64,000 nucleotides of DNA, from the NCBI GenBank assembly GCA_964404215.1, contig CAYOJF010000003.1:25682-89681 (forward strand). The letters run 5' to 3'. The translations under genes and the position numbers were made by a program. Shown here in pieces: positions 1 through 8,893 of this stretch. Numbering within the stretch: position 1 is the stretch's first letter; each line of letters opens with the position of its first letter. The DNA comes from Aureispira sp964404215. Lineage in GTDB: Bacteria > Bacteroidota > Bacteroidia > Chitinophagales > Saprospiraceae. The notes beneath the pieces were generated by a model. The model saw only the letters and a program-made list of their open reading frames with translations, ran no database searches and was not told where the DNA came from.

Positions 1-2510
1 GATTCCAAAAACAAAGTAGCAGAGTAATTGTAGACAACAGAAGAAGATTTGAGTAAATACGGCACCTCCTTATACAAACTATAATCATTCTTGTCCCAAG
101 ATTGAGGCAATAATGCTGTCGGTACCACTTCAAATGGAATATAGTTTAATACTCCATCTGGAATAATAATCAAATCTCGCTCTAAAACTCCTGCCTTGAC
201 AGGATCTATCAATGCCTTGTGCAATACATTGCTATATCTCAAAAAAGCATCTGTCTTTTCTCCTTTTAGTGAATTGATATAACGAGCTATTCCTTCCTTA
301 AAACTGAAAGGAGTTTGACTCGTTTCATATACAATATCATCTGGACTAATTTGTAAAATATGAATCAGCGAGTCGATGATCACATAATTCATAAAGGTTT
401 CCTTAGGAAGCAAAGCCCCTTGGAGTTCATCCAAGGTCGCCAATTGCGACTCATATTTCAATGAATAATACTTAGGATAAGTCTTTTGGATAAAATCTAA
501 GTAAGCAGGGTATTCATCTTTGACACTCTTCATTTTTTTCTGCAATACTTCTACCCGTTCTTTGTCGGAATCTGCTCCTAGTTGGGTTTCGTAGTGTATC
601 TCTGAAGTATAATAAGCGATTTTGGTTTTTAATTTATGTTCTTTTTCTATTACATAGTCTGGAACATCAATCACATCCTGTGCTCGCATTTGCTGTACAG
701 CCTGTAGCAACAATGAACTTTTGGACTGCTCCATAAATTGAAAAATCATCGATAAGTACTCTCTAGAAGGATTCAACAGATACATTATTCTAGTAGAAGC
801 GATCGCTTGGTGATTAATTTCTTCTGTCAATTCGGACAACTCATATTTAGCAGATTCATGACGGTGCGTCTTTTTCATCTCCCTGATCATTTCTGCACCA
901 AAGTCAATGTATTTGAGAGGAATCCTCATATTAGTTTCGTCTGGGTTAGCCGCATGGATACGATGCACAATCCCTGCTTTGACAACCAAAGCATACAACA
1001 TTTCATAATTGTATTCCACTACTGTTATATCTTCAGGCAATCCATTATCCTGTAGATAATGTGCTTTAGATAAAGCTGCATTCATTGCTTTATCTGCAAA
1101 TTGACTTGCTTTTGTTAACCGTTTTTGCTTGGCATAGATCGCTGCCAAATAGCGGTAAGTCTCTGAAAGCAGGTCAAATTTTTCTGTATAATTCGATTGC
1201 AATAATTTTAGAGCAGACTCATAATATAATTCTGCCTTAGAAGAATAGCCTGCTTCATAGTACAAATTTCCCCTAGCCATATAGATTTCGATAGAAGCAA
1301 TAATACGCTGACTAGCAGGCAACTGCTTTATCAGTTCTTCCGCTCGTTTGAAATTCAATAAGGCAACATTAAAAGAAGTATTTAGGGTCGGTTTGTCAGA
1401 ATGATTAATATACTCTAAGTCGTATTTCCTCAGTTCATCTTTAATATTCCAGTCGTCATCAATATCTTTTATTGTTTTTTTGTACCAATATACAGAGTTG
1501 CCTATTTCATCTAGATTTTGGCATATTTTACCTTGTTTCAGAAACGAGTCAAACAAATCTTCTGCTGGAGCACCTATTTCGATTCTAATTCGGAGAGCAT
1601 CTCCATTGTTTTCTAACGCATCCTTGTAATCTCGCATACTCATAGCAATCGTTGCCAGCATAGACTTGGTTGTGGCCCGGTCTTCTTGCGAAAGGTCCCC
1701 ATTTAGGGCATTCATCAAATAATCGTAAGCAGACTCATAGTCTGTAAATTTGAAAGAATTCTGTCCAGCTTTGAAATTGGTCTTACTCCGTTGACGAGCA
1801 TTCATACTTGCTCCACCTTTCTGAAGACGTTTTTTATAGTAAGTCACCGCTTCGTCAGGTTCCGCCATTTGATCATAAATATTATCAATAGTATTACTAG
1901 CAGCATCCGACAAATAGAAATCTGATTCGACAGCATCAGCCTTGTTCGCTGCATCTATAAGCTTTTCAAAGAAACCAATTGCATCTTTACCTTCTCCTTT
2001 TTGTAGGTAAAGCTTTCCCATAGACTGCTGCAACTCCATTTCAAATATAGGAGAAACATACTCTGGGTGTTCTTCTAGAATTTGATTGGCTTGATCCAAA
2101 AAAGCAGTTGCTTCATCACTCTCTCCATAGTACAAGTGATATTTCCCCAAACAAAGACTTAAATAAGCTTTAGTAGCATCATTCTTTTGTGCTTGAGCAT
2201 CAAACAACTCCTCTGCATACTTGAATGCCCTGAAAGCATCTTTAGGGCGATCCTGATTGAGTAAGACGGTTGCTTCCATTGCTTTAGCAGCAATGAAACC
2301 ATCCACATTACCATTATCTTGGTAACGCTTGGCAGACCGTTCAAAAACTCGCTCTCCACTAGCTAAATTACCTTTGTAGAATTTCTTTTCGGCATTTCGG
2401 AAGGCCGTGTAAGCTCCTTTGTTAGTACCTGTAGAAGGGAGTTGTCCTTGTGATTTAGAAAAGACGGTCAATATAAAAACAAGAGGTAATAGTAGGTGTC
2501 TATATTTCAT
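1..2510 (-). CDS. TPR-CHAT protein, C-terminus cut by window edge
   Basis: An open frame starts with ATG at 2510 and runs leftward to base 1 without a stop, about 836 codons. It opens with an exported-protein leader (MKYRHLLLPLVFILTVFS). Residues about 30 to 480 are helical repeats of TPR type, followed by a charged coiled-coil-like stretch. Near residue 780 comes IIPDGVLNYIPFEVVP, the start of a CHAT (caspase HetF-associated with TPRs) domain. The CHAT catalytic His and Cys would lie beyond the left edge, so activity cannot be judged. It resembles the complete TPR-CHAT protein at 58585-62025 in architecture. Known of the family: CHAT domains are caspase-like proteases, often regulated by fused TPRs. 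Its substrate is unknown. Confidence 0.85.
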   Translation of the reverse strand, partial: MKYRHLLLPLVFILTVFSKSQGQLPSTGTNKGAYTAFRNAEKKFYKGNLASGERVFERSAKRYQDNGNVDGFIAAKAMEATVLLNQDRPKDAFRAFKYAEELFDAQAQKNDATKAYLSLCLGKYHLYYGESDEATAFLDQANQILEEHPEYVSPIFEMELQQSMGKLYLQKGEGKDAIGFFEKLIDAANKADAVESDFYLSDAASNTIDNIYDQMAEPDEAVTYYKKRLQKGGASMNARQRSKTNFKAGQNSFKFTDYESAYDYLMNALNGDLSQEDRATTKSMLATIAMSMRDYKDALENNGDALRIRIEIGAPAEDLFDSFLKQGKICQNLDEIGNSVYWYKKTIKDIDDDWNIKDELRKYDLEYINHSDKPTLNTSFNVALLNFKRAEELIKQLPASQRIIASIEIYMARGNLYYEAGYSSKAELYYESALKLLQSNYTEKFDLLSETYRYLAAIYAKQKRLTKASQFADKAMNAALSKAHYLQDNGLPEDITVVEYNYEMLYALVVKAGIVHRIHAANPDETNMRIPLKYIDFGAEMIREMKKTHRHESAKYELSELTEEINHQAIASTRIMYLLNPSREYLSMIFQFMEQSKSSLLLQAVQQMRAQDVIDVPDYVIEKEHKLKTKIAYYTSEIHYETQLGADSDKERVEVLQKKMKSVKDEYPAYLDFIQKTYPKYYSLKYESQLATLDELQGALLPKETFMNYVIIDSLIHILQISPDDIVYETSQTPFSFKEGIARYINSLKGEKTDAFLRYSNVLHKALIDPVKAGVLERDLIIIPDGVLNYIPFEVVPTALLPQSWDKNDYSLYKEVPYLLKSSSVVYNYSATLFLE

Positions 2511-2911
2511 TACTAATAATATGGTTAAATTGTGTTTTACTTAGATATGGGAGTTCGTAAAACCTATCGTGGATTGGGATGAGGGGTTATATATTTACAT
2601 AAAAAAACCTATTTATTCTAACTTATCAGACTTTTAATCAATGATATAGTACAAAATTAACTTTGTTTAGAATGAATATTATCTTGCAGGAGCACATTTG
2701 TCCATAAAATTATTTTACATGGAGGCTTGACTTATTTTTTGATCTAGTTTATTTCCAACTAAAAGACTCCAATTATAAGTAATTTGTCAAGCAAGTTAAA
2801 AGATATGCCTCTAGACTACAAAAATCATCAAAATCTTTGTATTTATGCACAAAATAGACATTTATTCCTAGCCTTATGTTGGATAGATAAAAGTATCTGT
2901 GACACCTCCAA
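2511..2911. other. Intergenic stretch without a recognised gene
   Basis: AT-rich sequence between the start of the TPR-CHAT gene and the inverted-repeat element. It should hold the promoter of the minus-strand TPR-CHAT gene. I see no convincing reading frame, RNA or repeat in it. Confidence 0.5.
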
Positions 2912-3187
2912 TAGATGTTATTACCAATAGAGTTGTATATCTCGGATTCCCTACCTGCTTGGGAAGAGGGGGCGAGATAGATTTTTTTGACTAACAAGGA
3001 CGCACGAGTATACTAGTAGAGTAGGTGTTCTGTGAACACCTAACAAAGTGTGCCGCTAGCGGATGTGGAAATTCGTAGACTAAGCCTGTCCCAACGGACG
3101 TAGGGGCTACGGGATTGAGTATTTGACGAAGATTAATCGGAAAAAGATATTTCTGTTCCTACACGAATCTATTCATAATAATGTCTA
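2912..3187 (+). repeat. Miniature inverted-repeat element, family 1 copy A
   Basis: Left end 2912-2938 and right end 3161-3187 are imperfect inverted repeats (20 of 27 positions). The interior shares long blocks with 12803-12992: the gagggggcgagatagattt block, then the block around gcctgtcccaacggacgtag, then taatcggaaaaagatattt. Copy A carries two extra insertions relative to copy B, one of them holding the palindrome taggtgttc-tgt-gaacaccta. The right end runs over an in-frame ATG at 3181, so the first codons of the longest tdk frame are element sequence. No coding frame inside. Confidence 0.75.
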
Positions 3188-3246
3188 ATAACCTTAATTT
3201 TACTACATTAACGATTATCACAAATAATAACTCAAAAAACACTACC

Positions 3247-3831
3247 ATGACTGGCAAATTAAATCTGATTGTAGGTCCAATGTTCTCTGGAAAAAGTACC
3301 TTATTGCTGACTCGATACCGTCGTTATCAGATAGCGGGCAAACAATGTTTGTTGGTAAAATACGCTAAAGATAATCGTTATGAAAATTCAGATGAAATGC
3401 TGATTACACATGATAAACTACAATATCGTGCGACCTCTTGTACTCATTTGGAAGAAGTACACAACATGGTACTAGGATATGATGTAATCTGTGTAGATGA
3501 AATTCAATTTTTCGAAGATGCAAGCAAGTATTGTGACCTATGGGCAAATGCGGGTAAAATTGTAGAAGTCTGTGGACTCAATGGAGACTACAAAAGACAA
3601 CCCTTTGAACAAATCAGTCAACTAGTTCCTCTCTGTGATGATATCAGACATGTGTGTGCCGTCTGTAAATACACTGGAGAAGATGCTCCTTTTTCGAAGC
3701 GACTAACCAGCGAAACTGCTCAAGAAGTCATTGGTAGTTCTGATAAATATATTGCTGTCTCTCGCACTATGTATCACTTTGGCAATGTAGACCCCAATAC
3801 ACTCAAAAAAACAGATAAAAAAAAGCGATAA
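3247..3831 (+). CDS. tdk: Thymidine kinase, eukaryote/poxvirus TK1-like
   Basis: Phosphorylates thymidine to dTMP with ATP in the pyrimidine salvage pathway. Visible features are the P-loop GPMFSGKST, the VDEIQFF acidic motif, the NGDYKRQPF lasso start and the late KRL.SE segment. The order of blocks (LNLIVGPMFSGKST, KYAKD.RY, ANAGK, DKY..VSR) is closer to animal and poxvirus TK1 than to the usual bacterial GSMFSGKTEEL type. Of the four zinc-ligand cysteines of TK1, only the first (in AVC) seems kept; the others are T, S and M. I use ATG 3247 (MTGKLNLIV) because the upstream ATG 3181 lies in the terminal repeat of the element at 2912-3187. Length is 194 aa. Confidence 0.88.
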   Translation: MTGKLNLIVGPMFSGKSTLLLTRYRRYQIAGKQCLLVKYAKDNRYENSDEMLITHDKLQYRATSCTHLEEVHNMVLGYDVICVDEIQFFEDASKYCDLWANAGKIVEVCGLNGDYKRQPFEQISQLVPLCDDIRHVCAVCKYTGEDAPFSKRLTSETAQEVIGSSDKYIAVSRTMYHFGNVDPNTLKKTDKKKR

Positions 3832-3903
3832 AATGACATTTAGCCATTCTACCGCCCTTAATCAATAGTGTGCAATGCTTGTGAAATAGTCTATGCAATA
3901 ATG

Positions 3904-3967
3904 TTTGAACATGCCCTAAGTAGTTGAAGTACTTGAGGTATGTTCAAATTTATCTTGATTCGTAATA
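3904..3967. repeat. Imperfect palindrome plus dispersed 21-base repeat
   Basis: Arms 3904-3925 and 3927-3948 pair at about 18 of 22 positions and hold the TTTGAACAT/ATGTTCAAA motif. It sits between the convergent tdk and yceI-like genes and could end transcription from both sides, but there is no strong T run. Bases 3947-3967 (ending gattcgtaata) recur exactly at 50325-50345, so this is also repeat material. Confidence 0.6.
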
Positions 3968-3984
3968 TAAAATCTATTTTCTCA

Positions 3985-4653
3985 TTACTTTGCTTGTAGG
4001 TTTATCTGTATCCCTAAGTTATCATTGATAGCCATATCGCCTAATTTGCTTGACTTATACTTAATGCCCCACTCTGTGCGGTCAATAGTGAACTGAGGAG
4101 TCACTGCTGTTAATATTCCTTCTACGAAAGTTATCTTAGCTGGTAAAGTTACTGCTTTTGTGATGTCACGCATAGTTAGGTTTCCAGTGATGTTATGAGT
4201 TACGTTTTCAACACCTTCTACTGGTTCTAATTTTGCAATTTCAAATACTGCTATAGGATAAGTTTTTACATTAAAAAAGTGATCCATTTTCTCTTCTTCT
4301 GAAGTACCTTTCAAGTGTCCTTCTAGTCCAGCCTTTTCATCGCCTTCCAAATCAGTAACTTCGATAGATGCCATGTCTAGGATAAATTTCCCACCGATTA
4401 AGTTACCATCCATTACTCTCAATTCTCCATCTGAAACATTCAATGTCCCTTTATGCTCTCCTGCTGGTTTAGTACCTACCCAGTTAATCTTACTCTCTTC
4501 TGTACTTACTTTTAGTGTTTGTGCCTCTGTCGTTACCGCTTCGATCTCCTGTGCTTCTTGTGTCTCCACCTGCTCTCCTTCTGGTGCTGAGCTACAAGCT
4601 ACCATATATAATGAAGTTAATGCGAGTAAAAATCCATTTCTTAAGTTTTTCAT
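3985..4653 (-). CDS. YceI family lipoprotein
   Basis: The 222-aa protein starts at ATG 4653 (MKNLRNGFLLALTSLYMVAC), a signal peptide ending in a lipobox (YMVAC), so it is probably a lipoprotein. The longer frame from 4692 would spoil the signal peptide. After an acidic linker it carries the YceI lipocalin-like fold: STEESKINWVGTKPAGEHKG at the start, DHFFNVKTYP in the middle and the closing FTIDRTEWGIKY motif. YceI proteins bind isoprenoid or other amphiphilic ligands in a beta-barrel; the ligand here is not known. Confidence 0.9.
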   Translation of the reverse strand: MKNLRNGFLLALTSLYMVACSSAPEGEQVETQEAQEIEAVTTEAQTLKVSTEESKINWVGTKPAGEHKGTLNVSDGELRVMDGNLIGGKFILDMASIEVTDLEGDEKAGLEGHLKGTSEEEKMDHFFNVKTYPIAVFEIAKLEPVEGVENVTHNITGNLTMRDITKAVTLPAKITFVEGILTAVTPQFTIDRTEWGIKYKSSKLGDMAINDNLGIQINLQAK

Positions 4654-4816
4654 TGTTGTTCTTGTTTTGATAAATGATAAATAACACCACAAATATAAAT
4701 AAAATCATCAACATTTAATGTCATTACATCGTTTTTTATACCGCGATTTATTTTTATAAGTTTTTATCTAAACAGACTTAGTTCTATATTGTTTCAGTAT
4801 TAGAATAAAATAAACT

Positions 4817-5494
4817 ATGATGTCTCACTTTACAGAAGAATTCAATGACTTTTTCAAAGGACTAGCTCCTAACAATCATAAAGATTGGTTTCATGCCAAC
4901 AAAAAAATGTATGAGCGTGCTGTCAAAAAGCCGTTTGACAAATTCCTAGTAGATCTGATTGCAGCTATCAAAAGAGATTACCATCCAACCTTAGATTTAG
5001 CTCCCAAGGATGCTAAATTCAGAATTAATAGAGATATTCGATTCTCAAAAGATAAGACACCTTATAAAATGTTTGTATCAGCTGTTATTGCACCACAGGG
5101 ACGCAAGACCCGTGAAGCGGTGGGGTTATATCTTCAGTTAGGTGTCGGAGAACTCTCTTTTGGGGGAGGCTCCTATGCTCCTAGCAAGGAATCTTTGTTA
5201 GCTACACGTAATATGATTGCCAAAAAGCCCAATGAATTTGACCAATTATTACGGGATAAGTTATTTACTACTTTTTTCCCAACAGGAATATTAGGCGAAA
5301 AAAATAAACGTTTGCCCAAAGCTTTTAAAGAAGCTGTTATCAGACAACCACTCTTAGCGAACAAACAATTTTATTTTATGGCTGAATATGACGATGAAAC
5401 CTTAATTACTAGTCCTAATTTCCTAGATTTTGTATTACAACACTACCAAGCGGGGCGGAAGATGAACCGTTTCTTACAAACTGCTGTTACATAG
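4817..5494 (+). CDS. DUF2461 domain protein
   Basis: 225 aa. Matches the DUF2461 (TIGR02453) family: an N-terminal FTEEFNDFFKGLAPNNHKDW segment, RINRDIRFSKDKTPYK in the middle and a GLYLQLGVGELSFGGGSYAP block. Function of the family is not established; members are cytosolic and widespread in Bacteroidota. There are two adjacent ATG codons at the start (4817 and 4820). It is divergent from the YceI lipoprotein gene, with 163 bases between the two starts. Confidence 0.85.
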   Translation: MMSHFTEEFNDFFKGLAPNNHKDWFHANKKMYERAVKKPFDKFLVDLIAAIKRDYHPTLDLAPKDAKFRINRDIRFSKDKTPYKMFVSAVIAPQGRKTREAVGLYLQLGVGELSFGGGSYAPSKESLLATRNMIAKKPNEFDQLLRDKLFTTFFPTGILGEKNKRLPKAFKEAVIRQPLLANKQFYFMAEYDDETLITSPNFLDFVLQHYQAGRKMNRFLQTAVT

Positions 5495-5599
5495 CCGAAC
5501 TTGTTCTAAAAAAATATTAACAATATTGCAATTTTTATATAAATTGCTTATGTTTGTAAACCAATGCCACCATAAGTGGTGGTGTCAAAAGATACACAA

Positions 5600-5640
5600 G
5601 GACGTTCTTCTCCATTCGATGAGAGGAACGTTCTTTTATT
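5600..5640 (+). terminator. Stem-loop terminator after the DUF2461 gene
   Basis: Arms ggacgttcttctc (5600-5612) and gagaggaacgttc (5621-5633), 11 of 13 paired, followed by a short T-rich run. It lies 100 bases after the DUF2461 stop and before greA. Confidence 0.6.
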
Positions 5641-5726
5641 GTTTCTCGGTACAACTTAATCGAAGTAAGTGCTTGAAATTTCGAGCATCCCCTGAAACAT
5701 TACTATTAAAACAATGATACAATATT

Positions 5727-6209
5727 ATGAGTAATAAAATTTCATACATGACCCAAACTGGGTATAACAAGCTAAAGAAAGAGCTAGATGATTTGAAAAC
5801 CACTGGTAGACAAGAAGCCGCTGCAGCCATTGCAGAAGCTAGAGAAAAAGGGGACTTGTCAGAGAATGCAGAATACGATGCTGCCAAAGAAGCTCAAGGT
5901 CTCTTAGAGTTGAAAATCTCTCAAATGGAAGCTGTCATGGCCAACACTCGTATTATTAAGGAAGAAGATTTAGATACTTCTACTGTAGTTGTATTGTCTA
6001 CGGTCAAAATCAAGCAAGTGAAATCTGGTAAAGAATTTACTTATACCCTGGTATCACAATCTGAAGCCGATTTGCGTGCTAAAAAAATCTCGGTGGACTC
6101 TCCTATTGGAGAAGGTTTGCTAGGCAAAGCTGTTGGAGAAGTTGCTTCTATCAAAACTCCTAATGGATTAGTAGAGTTCGAAGTATTAGATATTTCTATC
6201 AACTTATAA
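5727..6209 (+). CDS. greA: Transcription elongation factor GreA
   Basis: 160 aa, normal GreA length. The N-terminal coiled coil holds the family motif GDLSENAEYDAAKE with the acidic tip residues that reach the RNA polymerase active site and stimulate cleavage of backtracked RNA. The C-terminal FKBP-like domain includes VSVDSPIG-like ISVDSPIGEGLLGKAVGE. Start ATG 5727 (MSNKISYMTQTGYNKL) fits the family. The HIT gene follows 12 bases downstream, so the two are probably cotranscribed. Confidence 0.96.
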   Translation: MSNKISYMTQTGYNKLKKELDDLKTTGRQEAAAAIAEAREKGDLSENAEYDAAKEAQGLLELKISQMEAVMANTRIIKEEDLDTSTVVVLSTVKIKQVKSGKEFTYTLVSQSEADLRAKKISVDSPIGEGLLGKAVGEVASIKTPNGLVEFEVLDISINL

Positions 6210-6221
6210 TCACCGTTCATC

Positions 6222-6614
6222 ATGCCTAGTATATTCACAAGAATTATCAATGGAGAAATTCCTTGCTATAAAATTGCTGAAAATGAAAATTTCTTAGCAT
6301 TCTTGGATATTGCTCCTATTCAAAAAGGACACACATTAGTAATTCCTAAAAAGGAAGTTGACTATATTTTTGATTTAGATGATGACCTTTACCTAGGTCT
6401 TCATGCCTTTGCCAAAAGAGTTGCTCTAGCTATTGAAAAAGTAATTCCATGTGAACGGATCGGGCAGACCGTACTAGGACTAGAAGTACCTCATGCTCAT
6501 GTTCATTTGGTTCCTCTAGTCAATATGCAGTTTATTGACTTTGGAGAGCGTAAAGACTTACCAAAAGAAGAGTTTGAACAAATCGCTAAAAAGATAGCCG
6601 CTTCATTTGAATAA
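6222..6614 (+). CDS. HIT family nucleotide hydrolase/transferase
   Basis: 130 aa histidine-triad protein. The catalytic motif HAHVHLVPL is intact and the N-terminal part has the typical SIFTRIINGEIPCYKI opening and QKGHTLVIPK strand. HIT proteins act on purine nucleoside phosphoramidates or AMP conjugates. It follows greA by 12 bases and is closed by a strong terminator at 6647-6688, so greA and this gene form a short operon, an arrangement common in Bacteroidota. Confidence 0.95.
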   Translation: MPSIFTRIINGEIPCYKIAENENFLAFLDIAPIQKGHTLVIPKKEVDYIFDLDDDLYLGLHAFAKRVALAIEKVIPCERIGQTVLGLEVPHAHVHLVPLVNMQFIDFGERKDLPKEEFEQIAKKIAASFE

Positions 6615-6646
6615 GTATACTTAACAACAGACTGAAAAATAAAAAC

Positions 6647-6688
6647 GAGCAGACTTGGGATTGATTCCTAAGTTTGCTCTTTTGTTTT
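6647..6688 (+). terminator. Terminator of the greA-HIT operon
   Basis: Arms gagcagacttggga (6647-6660) and tcctaagtttgctc (6666-6679), 12 of 14 paired, followed by ttttgtttt. Confidence 0.8.
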
Positions 6689-6850
6689 GTACTACTCAGA
6701 GCATTTTATCCTAGTTTTCCAAAAAAAACAGTTTAAAAGCTATTTCTTACATTTCATCTGCTGTTCATTGCATTTCAGCAATTTTCCATAAATAGTAATC
6801 CAACATTAGCGACATTAGTGTTATTGTAAATAACTAAAAAAATAATACTA

Positions 6851-8512
6851 ATGAAGTTAATAACTCTCCTTTTCATATTACTAGTCACGACTAGTTATGC
6901 TCAAATTCCTACAAATGGACTGGTTGCTAAATTTTCCTTTGATGGGCCAGGACTAGGTTTGGTTGATGATACAGGAAATATTCCTAGCAATAAAATTAGT
7001 GATATTGGTATAGGAATGCGGAGCACTGTTGATCGATTTGGGAGACAGGATGCCGCTATTTCAAACGCTAATTTTGATAGTAATCAAAGAATAATTATTC
7101 AAGATTCTATTATTGATCTCAATCAGGATTTCACTATTTCCTATTGGGTAAAAATAGATTCCATCAATAACCGATTTCAGTATACTGTATCTAGTCGACA
7201 CGATTCTAATGGCTGGGGTGGTACACAGTCATCTGTAGATATGTATATTCGTGATACTGCTCTACAAGTTGATCTCCGAGACCCTTCTGTTTCTTACATC
7301 ACCTCTATTTCTAGTCAAAAACTCTGCATTGGAGAATGGTATCATGTACTATTCAAAAAGAATAATACGGTATATCAACTTTATATGAATGGTATATTAG
7401 AAGCTAATCTGATTGATAATCACACTTACAGAATTACACCCGATAATTGGAATGTAGCAGGAACTGCTAATAATACAGACTTTATTACACGAGAATTAGG
7501 CGGTTGTATTGATGATATTTTATTTTATAATAGATCACTTTCTATCCCCGAAATCACACAATTATATTCCTCTTCTGGGTTAGTCGCAAAATTCACTTTT
7601 GACCATGCCACATCAGCGTTATTGGATGATACAGAAAATGTGCTTGCTTCACAATGTAATTTAACCAACCCTGTTTTAGCAAATAACCAATATAGTATTC
7701 CTCAGACTGCCTTATCTATTACTGGTTTTGACAACAATCAAGCAGCTACTATTGATAATGGGATCATCAATTTGAATCAGGCGTTTACGATTAGGCAACA
7801 GGTGAAAATTTCACAAATAGGCACTACAGACCAATATCTAGTGACCAGTCGATTTGATAATCAAGGAAACGAACAAGGAGGAGTAAGCTTGTATGTAAGA
7901 AGTAATGGCAAAGTATATAGTGAGTTAAGAAGTAGTGGAAGTGCTGCTAGTCCTATCATTACTCTCACCTCTAATCAAACATTCCAAACCAACCAATGGT
8001 ATGACATAGCAGTTGTTAGAGGGGCAGGAATGATCAGTTTATATATTGATGGTGTATTGGAACAACAGATGAGTTTTGTCGCTAACTTACCAACCGTAAC
8101 GTATTGGAGAATAGGGAGTGGTTTGTCTGGCACAAGCATTAGTAATGAAATGAATGGAACAATTGATGATATTTTATTCTATGACAGAGCCCTACCGGTA
8201 TCTGAGTTAAGTAGTGAATGCCCTTCACCACAATTAATCAATAGTGTCTCTTCATTAGATATAGTAGAAAAACTAACTGCTCACGCCTATCCTAATCCAA
8301 CAGAAGATATACTATATGTAGAGTTGGTACAAGAAGAATCATTTGCGAGTGGAATCATTCGTTTATTTGACATAAATGGGCAGGTGCTCCAAACCAATAA
8401 TTTCAACCATAATCTTATAGAGCTTGATATGAACGATTTAGCAAAAGGAGTCTATTTTGTGCAGCTTATTGTGAAAGATCAGTCTGTAATCAAAAAGGTT
8501 GTTAAGCAATAA
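6851..8512 (+). CDS. Secreted two-LamG-domain protein with T9SS sorting domain
   Basis: 553 aa. Signal peptide MKLITLLFILLVTTSYAQ. Two LamG/concanavalin-like jelly-roll repeats follow (about residues 22-235 and 240-445). Each opens with GLVAKF.FD and closes with G.IDDILFY.R.L, the usual Bacteroidota LamG-3 signature. The last 75 residues form a type A T9SS sorting domain (AYPNPTEDILYVEL ... LAKGVYFVQL ... KKVVK). It is therefore likely exported by Sec, moved across the outer membrane by T9SS and anchored to the surface. Probable role: carbohydrate or protein binding, ligand unknown. Confidence 0.88.
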   Translation: MKLITLLFILLVTTSYAQIPTNGLVAKFSFDGPGLGLVDDTGNIPSNKISDIGIGMRSTVDRFGRQDAAISNANFDSNQRIIIQDSIIDLNQDFTISYWVKIDSINNRFQYTVSSRHDSNGWGGTQSSVDMYIRDTALQVDLRDPSVSYITSISSQKLCIGEWYHVLFKKNNTVYQLYMNGILEANLIDNHTYRITPDNWNVAGTANNTDFITRELGGCIDDILFYNRSLSIPEITQLYSSSGLVAKFTFDHATSALLDDTENVLASQCNLTNPVLANNQYSIPQTALSITGFDNNQAATIDNGIINLNQAFTIRQQVKISQIGTTDQYLVTSRFDNQGNEQGGVSLYVRSNGKVYSELRSSGSAASPIITLTSNQTFQTNQWYDIAVVRGAGMISLYIDGVLEQQMSFVANLPTVTYWRIGSGLSGTSISNEMNGTIDDILFYDRALPVSELSSECPSPQLINSVSSLDIVEKLTAHAYPNPTEDILYVELVQEESFASGIIRLFDINGQVLQTNNFNHNLIELDMNDLAKGVYFVQLIVKDQSVIKKVVKQ

Positions 8513-8535
8513 GTTGGGGCTTACTTTACTATAAG

Positions 8536-8710
8536 AACGTGAACTAAGGATTATAAAATAACATAAGTCATTGATTTACAAATAATATCAAACGCCACTT
8601 TTGCTTGAAAGTGGAGATAAAGTTAGGAGCTAAGCACTTTTGAAGTGCTTAGCTCCTAACTTTATCGCTTTGCTATTGCTAATCAAGGCGTTTAATCCTT
8701 AGTTCACGTT
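8536..8710. mobile_element. Miniature inverted-repeat element with nested perfect hairpin
   Basis: Terminal inverted repeats AACGTGAACTAAGGATTA at 8536-8553 and its exact complement at 8693-8710 (18 of 18). Inside, AAACGCC (8590-8596) pairs with GGCGTTT (8687-8693), and a perfect 24-base stem occupies 8616-8639 and 8643-8666 with a 3-base loop. The element is flanked by ATAAG on both sides (8531-8535 and 8711-8715), a likely 5-bp target duplication. It is 175 bp long with no coding frame, so it resembles a non-autonomous MITE. Confidence 0.8.
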
Positions 8711-8715
8711 ATAAG

Positions 8716-8785
8716 AGCATGTTCAAAAATTAAGTTCTTCAAAATCAATTTATTTGCAGCTTGCAAATGAATTCTTAAACATGCT
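8716..8785. repeat. Short inverted-repeat element abutting the previous one
   Basis: Ends AGCATGTTCAAAAATT and the complement of AGCATGTTTAAGAATT pair at 14 of 16 positions. It is flanked by ATAAG at 8711-8715 and again at 8786-8790, sharing the middle ATAAG copy with the element at 8536-8710. The outer sequence resembles the hairpin at 29981-30021. Confidence 0.6.
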
Positions 8786-8801
8786 ATAAGTATCAAAAAG
8801 G

Positions 8802-8837
8802 AAAACGAATACTGGTATGACCAGTATTCGTTTTTTT
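8802..8837. terminator. Bidirectional stem-loop terminator
   Basis: aaacgaatactgg and ccagtattcgttt form a perfect 13-bp stem around a 5-base loop, with a T run of eight on the plus side. It lies directly downstream of the minus-strand small-protein gene ending at 8894. Confidence 0.8.
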
Positions 8838-8893
8838 TATTTTGTACCATTTCAGAGTAGGTTTAAACTTAGACCTGCTCTAAGAAATATTCT

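Noticed and set aside
2773..2997. Minus-strand reading frame of 74 codons
   Set aside because: Lies mostly in the inverted-repeat element, no family resemblance, unusual composition.
3181..3246. N-terminal extension of tdk from ATG 3181
   Set aside because: The ATG lies in the terminal repeat of the element at 2912-3187; the family fits a start at 3247.
5526..5717. Reading frame across the terminator before greA
   Set aside because: Runs through the stem-loop at 5600-5640 and has no recognisable features.
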